Assembly: GCA_963714995.1 (NCBI GenBank)
Contig: CAVQQP010000007.1
Location: 62,001 to 126,000, forward strand
Direction: 5' to 3'
DNA from: Prado023 sp963714995
Lineage (GTDB): Bacteria; Actinomycetota; Actinomycetes; S36-B12; CAIYMF01
Length of the DNA: 64,000 bases
In this document: positions 59,602 through 64,000 of the stretch, one piece after another
Layout: each line of letters begins with the position of its first letter
How positions within the stretch are numbered: the first letter of the stretch is position 1
The notes under the pieces: generated by a model
The model's database searches: none
The model's input: only the letters and a program-made list of their open reading frames with translations
What the model was told of the DNA's origin: nothing
Translations under genes and position numbers: made by a program

Positions 59602-60564
59602 GTCTGTCCCCTGGTCGGTGCGGAGCGGACTCCCGCGACGGTCGGGCGCGGGTGCGGGTGCGGGTGCGGGTGCGGCGGGGTCGGGCCCGTCGGCAGCGGC
59701 CGCCGAGTGCGGGGCGGCGGTCGCATCGCGCCACGCCCCGGCGACGGCGATCGCGTCGCGGGAGCCGCGGACGTCATGGACCCGCACGGCCCAGGCCCCG
59801 GCCGCGGCGGCGAGTGCGGTGACGGCGTCGGTGGCCGCGTCCCGCCGCTCGACAGGGCGGGGCACCCCGGATTCGCCGAGGAGCTCGCCGAGGAAGCGCT
59901 TGCGGCTGGCCCCGATCAGCACCGGATGGCCGAGGGCCGTCAGCGCGGGCAGAGCGGCGAGCAGGGCCCAGTTGTGGGCCGCGTCCTTCGCGAACCCGAG
60001 GCCCGGGTCGAGGACCACCCGTGCTGGGTCCACCCCGGCCGCGTCCAGCTCATCCAGGCGATCGCGCAGCTCGGCGCAGACGTCCGCGACGACGTCGTCG
60101 TAGGTGGCCAGGCGCTCCATGTCGGTCGAGTGACCGCGCCAGTGCATGGCGATGTAGGGGACCTGGACTCCGGCGACCCACGCGTGCATCCCGGGATCGG
60201 CGAGTCCGCCCGACACGTCGTTGACCAGCCCCGCACCGGCAGCGACGGCAGCGGCGGCGACCTCGCTGCGCATCGTGTCGATGCTGACCACCACCTCGTG
60301 GGCCACGAGTCGCTCGATCACGGGGATCACCCGACGAAGCTCCTCGTCGGCGGGGATCCGCTGCGCACCGGGCCTGGTGGACTCGCCGCCGACGTCGATG
60401 ATGTCGGCCCCCGCCGCGACCTGCTCCAGCGCGTGGGCGACGGCGACGTCGACGTCGACGTACCGACCGCCATCGGAGAAGGAGTCGGGTGTCACGTTGA
60501 GCACGGACATCACCAGCGTGCGCTGCACACCGGCCAACGAGTCGGGCAGTCCGCGCGGGTGCAT
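59598..60564 (-). CDS. folP: Dihydropteroate synthase, probably separate from folB
   Basis: Starts at ATG 60564, two bases after the folE stop. LVMSVLNVTPDSFSDGGRYVDVD, IIDVGGESTRPGAQRIPADEE, SIDTMRSEVAAAAVAAGAGLVNDVSGG, LDPGLGFAKDAAHNWALL, GHPVLIGASRKRFLG and WAVRVHDVRGSRDAIAVA are the complete DHPS barrel motifs. It condenses the pterin with p-aminobenzoate and is the sulfonamide target. The C-terminal extension is Ala/Pro-rich. Dropping one base in this extension moves to a frame that ends in TGA exactly at the folB ATG (ATGA), 321 residues; left as printed, it fuses to FolB. Confidence 0.93.
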
Positions 60565-60566
60565 CC

Positions 60567-61181
60567 CTAGGCCTTCAGGATCAGCGACATGACCTCGGAT
60601 CGGGTCGCCGGCTCCCGCAGGCCCCCGCGCACCGCACTGGTGACGGTCCGCGCCCCCGGCTTGCGCACCCCGCGCATGGACATGCACAGGTGCTCGCACT
60701 CGATGACCACCACGACCCCGCGGGGCTGCAGGACCCGCACCATGGCATCCGCGACCTGGGTGGTCAGCCGCTCCTGCACCTGCGGGCGCTTGGCGAACAC
60801 GTCCACCAGCCGCGCGATCTTGCTCAGGCCGGTGATCCGCCCGTCGCGGCTGGGGATGTACCCCACATGCGCCACCCCGTGGAAGGGCACGAGGTGATGC
60901 TCGCAGGTGGAGTAGACCTCGATGTCCTTGACCAGGACCAGCTCGTCATGGCCGAGGTCGAAGGTCGTCGACAGGACGTCGTCGGGCTCCTCGCGCAGTC
61001 CGCGGAACATCTCCGCGTAGCTGCGGGCAACGCGATCCGGGGTGTCGCGCAGGCCGTCCCGGTCCGGGTCCTCCCCGATCGCGATGAGCAGCTCACGAAC
61101 GGCTGCTGCAGCACGCGCCAGGTCGATCGGCTCGGAGATCGTGCGCGGCTCGAACCCGTGCACCGGGTCGACGCCGTTCAC
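60567..61181 (-). CDS. folE: GTP cyclohydrolase I
   Basis: 204 residues, opening the folate pathway by converting GTP to dihydroneopterin triphosphate. DLGHDELVLVKDIEVYSTCEHHLVPFHGVAHVGYIPS contains the zinc Cys and His (CEHH), GLSKIARLVDVFAKRPQVQERLT the substrate loop, and VVVIECEHLCMSMRGVRKPGA the second zinc Cys. GTG 61181 overlaps the ftsH stop (GTGA), so folate genes are transcribed with ftsH. Confidence 0.97.
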   Translation of the reverse strand: MNGVDPVHGFEPRTISEPIDLARAAAAVRELLIAIGEDPDRDGLRDTPDRVARSYAEMFRGLREEPDDVLSTTFDLGHDELVLVKDIEVYSTCEHHLVPFHGVAHVGYIPSRDGRITGLSKIARLVDVFAKRPQVQERLTTQVADAMVRVLQPRGVVVVIECEHLCMSMRGVRKPGARTVTSAVRGGLREPATRSEVMSLILKA

Positions 61182-63532
61182 TGCCCCGTCCCGGGCGGTC
61201 GGGTCTCACCCGTCGGATCGCCGGGGTCGCCCGAGGCAGGCCCGGGCCCGGGCTGCGGGGTGTCCCCGTCGACCTGCGCGGAGTCCGAACCGGCCGGGGG
61301 CTGCGGCGGGCTGGGATGGACAGCGGACGGGTGCGCCGCACCCGGGCCGTGGGACTGGCCGCCGTTGCTCCCGGCAGGCCCGGCAGGCCCGGGAGCGTGG
61401 GAGGGCCCGGGGACTCCCTGCGGGAGCGGCGCACCGGGGGCCGGCTCCCATCCGGTCAGGGGACCAGCGGACACAGCCGGAGTCCCGCTCGACCCGGTGG
61501 GCAGGGGGTTCGGGTACGTCCCGTCCGGGGCCGGCGGTCCGTAGGATCCCGGGATCGGCGCGCCGTAGGTCCCACCCGGGGCGGGCAGTCCGTACGCACC
61601 GAGCATCGAGCCGCCGACCGGGATCGGATCCCCGATCCGCTCGGGCACGTCGACCGGGGGGCGGTCCGAGGGGGCGCGGCGCTCCGAGCCGGTCCATGCC
61701 GGGCGGGTGGGACGCAGGCGCAGCTCCTGGAAGATCGTGGCCACCTGCTCCTTGTTCAGGGTCTCCTTCTCCAGCAGCTCGACGACCAGCTTGTCGAGCA
61801 CGTCGCGGTTGTCCACGAGGATCTCGAAGGCCTCGTTGTGCGCGTGGTCGATGAGGCTGCGGACCTCCTCGTCGATCGCTGCAGCGACCTCCTCGGAGTA
61901 GTCCCGGGTGTGGCCCATGTCGCGGCCGAGGAAGACCTCGCCGTTCTCCTTGCCGTAGCGGATGGCCCCGAGCCGCTCGGTCATGCCGTACTGGGTGACC
62001 ATCGCCCGGGCCACCGCGGTGGCCTTCTCGATGTCGTTCGAGGCGCCGGTGGTGGGATCGTGGAAGACCAGCTCCTCGGCAGCGCGTCCGCCCAGCATGT
62101 ACGCGAGCTGGTTGAGCATCTCGCTTCGGGTGGTCGAGTACTTCTCCTGGTCGGGCAGGACCATCGTGTAGCCCAGGGCCCGCCCGCGCGGCAGGATCGT
62201 GATCTTGTGCACGGGGTCGTTGCCCGGGAGCGCTGCGGCCACCAGGGCGTGCCCACCCTCGTGGTAGGCGGTGATCCGCTTCTCCTTGTCGTCCATGACC
62301 CGCGTGCGCTTCTGCGGACCGGCGATCACACGGTCGATCGCCTCGTCGAGGGCACGGTTGTCGATCAGGGCCGCCCCGGAGCGGGCGGTGAGCAGGGCGG
62401 CCTCGTTGAGCACGTTGGCCAGGTCGGCACCGGTGAATCCGGGGGTCCGCCGCGCGACCGCCTCGAGGTCCACGCCCGGGGCCATCGGCTTGCCGCGCGC
62501 GTGCACCTTCAGCACCTCGTGGCGACCGAGGAGGTCCGGCGGGGAGACCTGGATCTGGCGGTCGAAGCGCCCGGGGCGCAGCAGTGCCGGGTCGAGGATG
62601 TCGGGGCGGTTGGTCGCGGCGATCAGGATCACGCCGCCCGAGACGTCGAAGCCGTCCATCTCGACCAGCAGCTGGTTCAGGGTCTGCTCGCGCTCGTCAT
62701 GGCCGCCGCCCAGGCCGGCGCCACGGTGGCGGCCCACCGCATCGATCTCGTCGACGAAGATGATCGCGGGGGCGTTGGTCTTGGCCTGCTCGAACAGGTC
62801 ACGCACCCGGGAGGCCCCGACCCCGACGAACATCTCCACGAAGTCCGAGCCGGAGATCGAGAAGAAGGGCACGCCCGCCTCACCGGCCACGGCACGGGCC
62901 AGCAGGGTCTTGCCGGTGCCGGGAGGGCCGTAGAGCAGGACGCCCTTGGGGATCTTGGCGCCGACCGCCTGGAACCGGGCCGGGTCCTGGAGGAACTCCT
63001 TGATCTCCCCGAGCTCCTCGACGGCCTCCTCGGCGCCGGCGACGTCGGCGAACGTGGTCTTGGGCAGGTCCTTGCTCAGCGGCTTGGCCTTGGACTTGCC
63101 GAAGCTCATGACCCGGGAGCCGCCACCCATCTGGTTCATGAAGAAGAACAGCAGCGCGAGCACGAGGAAGATCGGCAGCAGGGAGACGAGCATCGTCACC
63201 AGGAACGACTGGCGCGGGACCTTGACGTTGTAGGACTCCAGCGTGCCCTCGTCCACCTCGGCCTGGAGGCGCTCCTGCAGCCGGACGCCCTGGCCGTCGA
63301 TGTACTCGGCGAACTTCTTGGATCCATCGGCGTACTCGACCTCGATCCGCTGCTCCACGTCGACCAGCAGCGCATCCTTGATCTGGCCGTCCTCGATCGC
63401 CGAGACCACCTCGGAGGTGTCCACCTGCCGGGGGCCGGTGACGTCGCTGACCAGGCTGCTGCCGATGAGCAGCAGCAGCGTGGCAATCAGGATCCAGAAG
63501 ATCGGACCGCGTAGGAAGCGCTTCACGTCCAT
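61178..63532 (-). CDS. ftsH: ATP-dependent zinc metalloprotease FtsH with long Pro/Gly-rich tail
   Basis: 784 residues. Two N-terminal membrane helices (residues 10-28 and 111-132) flank a periplasmic-side domain, then AAA+ (Walker A GPPGTGKT 202-209, Walker B FVDEIDA, SRH region RPDILDPALLRPGRFD) and the M41 protease with zinc motif HEGGH (424-428). From about residue 625 a 160-residue Pro/Gly/Ala tail with repeated GTYG, GSYG and GTYP units extends the protein beyond the usual 610-650 residues. It degrades membrane and regulatory proteins. ATG 63532 begins the first helix; the longer frame adds nothing. Confidence 0.96.
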   Translation of the reverse strand: MDVKRFLRGPIFWILIATLLLLIGSSLVSDVTGPRQVDTSEVVSAIEDGQIKDALLVDVEQRIEVEYADGSKKFAEYIDGQGVRLQERLQAEVDEGTLESYNVKVPRQSFLVTMLVSLLPIFLVLALLFFFMNQMGGGSRVMSFGKSKAKPLSKDLPKTTFADVAGAEEAVEELGEIKEFLQDPARFQAVGAKIPKGVLLYGPPGTGKTLLARAVAGEAGVPFFSISGSDFVEMFVGVGASRVRDLFEQAKTNAPAIIFVDEIDAVGRHRGAGLGGGHDEREQTLNQLLVEMDGFDVSGGVILIAATNRPDILDPALLRPGRFDRQIQVSPPDLLGRHEVLKVHARGKPMAPGVDLEAVARRTPGFTGADLANVLNEAALLTARSGAALIDNRALDEAIDRVIAGPQKRTRVMDDKEKRITAYHEGGHALVAAALPGNDPVHKITILPRGRALGYTMVLPDQEKYSTTRSEMLNQLAYMLGGRAAEELVFHDPTTGASNDIEKATAVARAMVTQYGMTERLGAIRYGKENGEVFLGRDMGHTRDYSEEVAAAIDEEVRSLIDHAHNEAFEILVDNRDVLDKLVVELLEKETLNKEQVATIFQELRLRPTRPAWTGSERRAPSDRPPVDVPERIGDPIPVGGSMLGAYGLPAPGGTYGAPIPGSYGPPAPDGTYPNPLPTGSSGTPAVSAGPLTGWEPAPGAPLPQGVPGPSHAPGPAGPAGSNGGQSHGPGAAHPSAVHPSPPQPPAGSDSAQVDGDTPQPGPGPASGDPGDPTGETRPPGTGQ

Positions 63533-63701
63533 CCTTGCCCGGGTGACCCCGACCGTCCCTCGGGTCGTGCGTGCCGCTCCAGCCCACACCGACCCGCCGG
63601 GCAGCGCGCCCGTATGAAGAAACTACACCGATCCTCCGACACCGGCTTCCGCGGTTCGCGCTGGGCGTATGGCCTTACGGGACGCTGACGTGGGGGTGGT
63701 G

Positions 63702-64000
63702 TCAGCGCAGACCGACAGTGCTGACCACCGGCATCGTGGCGTGCTGAGCTTGCGCCTGGGCCGCTGTGGCACCGCGGTCGTCGCTGGGGTTGAACTTCGG
63801 ACCGTACATGTACGGGCTTGCCCGAGTACCCGTAGGAGTTCAGCGATCCGAGCGAGCCGCCAGCGCCGGTCGTCGAGGTTCAGGCCCTGTCGATCCAGTG
63901 AGCCACGGCCCCCCGAGGATCCACCAGTCATCGTCGCACGCCATGCCCCAGGTCGCGTTACGCGTTCGATACGGTCCTCGCTGATGGACCCTGAGCAGTA
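63702..64000 (-). pseudogene. C-terminal part of an unidentified minus-strand gene, frames broken, truncated by window edge
   Basis: Upstream of ftsH the minus strand yields protein-like text only by switching frames: WGMACDDDWWILGG near the edge, then AHWIDRA, STTGAGGSLGSLNSYGYSGK, then after one extra base YMYGPKFNPSDDRG and ATAAQAQAQHATMPVVSTVGLR with TGA at 63704-63702. An in-frame stop in the middle vanishes if one base is removed. It is neither hpt nor tilS, the usual ftsH neighbours. The Gly/Ser-rich composition suggests a secreted protein. Similar insertion density to 8.0-9.3 kb. Confidence 0.4.

Noticed and set aside
59641..59680. Tandem GCGGGT repeats as a regulatory element
   Set aside because: They encode the Ala-Pro linker after the FolP barrel and have no separate signal.

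Overview
The window is a high-GC (roughly 70%) actinobacterial chromosome segment of class Actinomycetes. The diagnostic genes are Lsr2, ClpC, the 32-residue ribosomal protein bS22, dUMP-forming-type Dcd, DisA, a PH-domain pair, DUF3180 and DUF2520. I cannot name a genus. Nearly every base is coding, on both strands, with ATGA/GTGA stop-start overlaps. Many start codons sit 6-9 nt after a TANNNT box, which suggests widespread leaderless transcription.

Layout. 1-9.3 kb: an extracellular polysaccharide locus with a GT39-like membrane protein, GT2, a DUF4012 protein, a DUF1972/GT4 glycosyltransferase and a polyprenyl glycosylphosphotransferase. It ends in a secreted clan-A glycoside hydrolase and a tandem paralogue broken by many frameshifts. 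9.4-12.2 kb: MFS exporter, dcd, tRNA-Gly(CCC) with a copy of its 3' end 104 bp downstream, and a lower-GC secreted protein. 12.4-19.4 kb: RNase J, VanZ-like protein, ClC channel, acyl-CoA dehydrogenase behind a double operator, rhodanese lipoprotein behind a CsoR/CstR-like operator, and a nitrilase-family amidase. 19.4-34.9 kb: a block resembling the mycobacterial Rv0495c-Rv0508 neighbourhood (glutaredoxin-like, acyl-CoA ligase, HAD-IB phosphatase, acyltransferase, epimerase, bS22, excisionase-type HTH, proC, sugar isomerase, cysteine-cluster protein), interrupted by acuC, trkH/trkA, a proline dehydrogenase and an App1-like phosphatase. 34.9-48.3 kb: phosphotransferase, radA, disA, clpC, lsr2, ppc, a GNAT, a HAD, a K+ channel and a secreted helical protein. 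48.4-63.5 kb: a cofactor operon series on the minus strand (coaX, nadC, nadB, panC, DUF2520; then DUF6188, the PH-domain pair, and folK, folB, folP, folE, ftsH), with a NuoD-like protein on the plus strand.

The strongest global observation is technical. At least seven otherwise intact genes carry a frame break that one extra base explains every time: ClC (two), acyl-CoA dehydrogenase (two), proline dehydrogenase, a HAD, a PH-domain protein, the NuoD-like protein, and possibly the folP-folB junction. Two stretches (8.0-9.3 kb and the last 300 bases) are riddled with such insertions. This fits an insertion-biased long-read consensus better than biological decay, so the broken genes are annotated as probably functional.

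The most novel biological items are three. The first is an adjacent pair, a TetR regulator and a TIM-barrel isomerase, each carrying a long basic Ala/Pro/Lys tail of histone-H1/AT-hook character. The second is a persulfide/copper-type operator overlapping the start codon of a rhodanese lipoprotein. The third is an orphan C-terminal coding tail with its own terminator next to the acyltransferase gene. I did not find an obvious defence system, CRISPR array, prophage or secondary-metabolite cluster.
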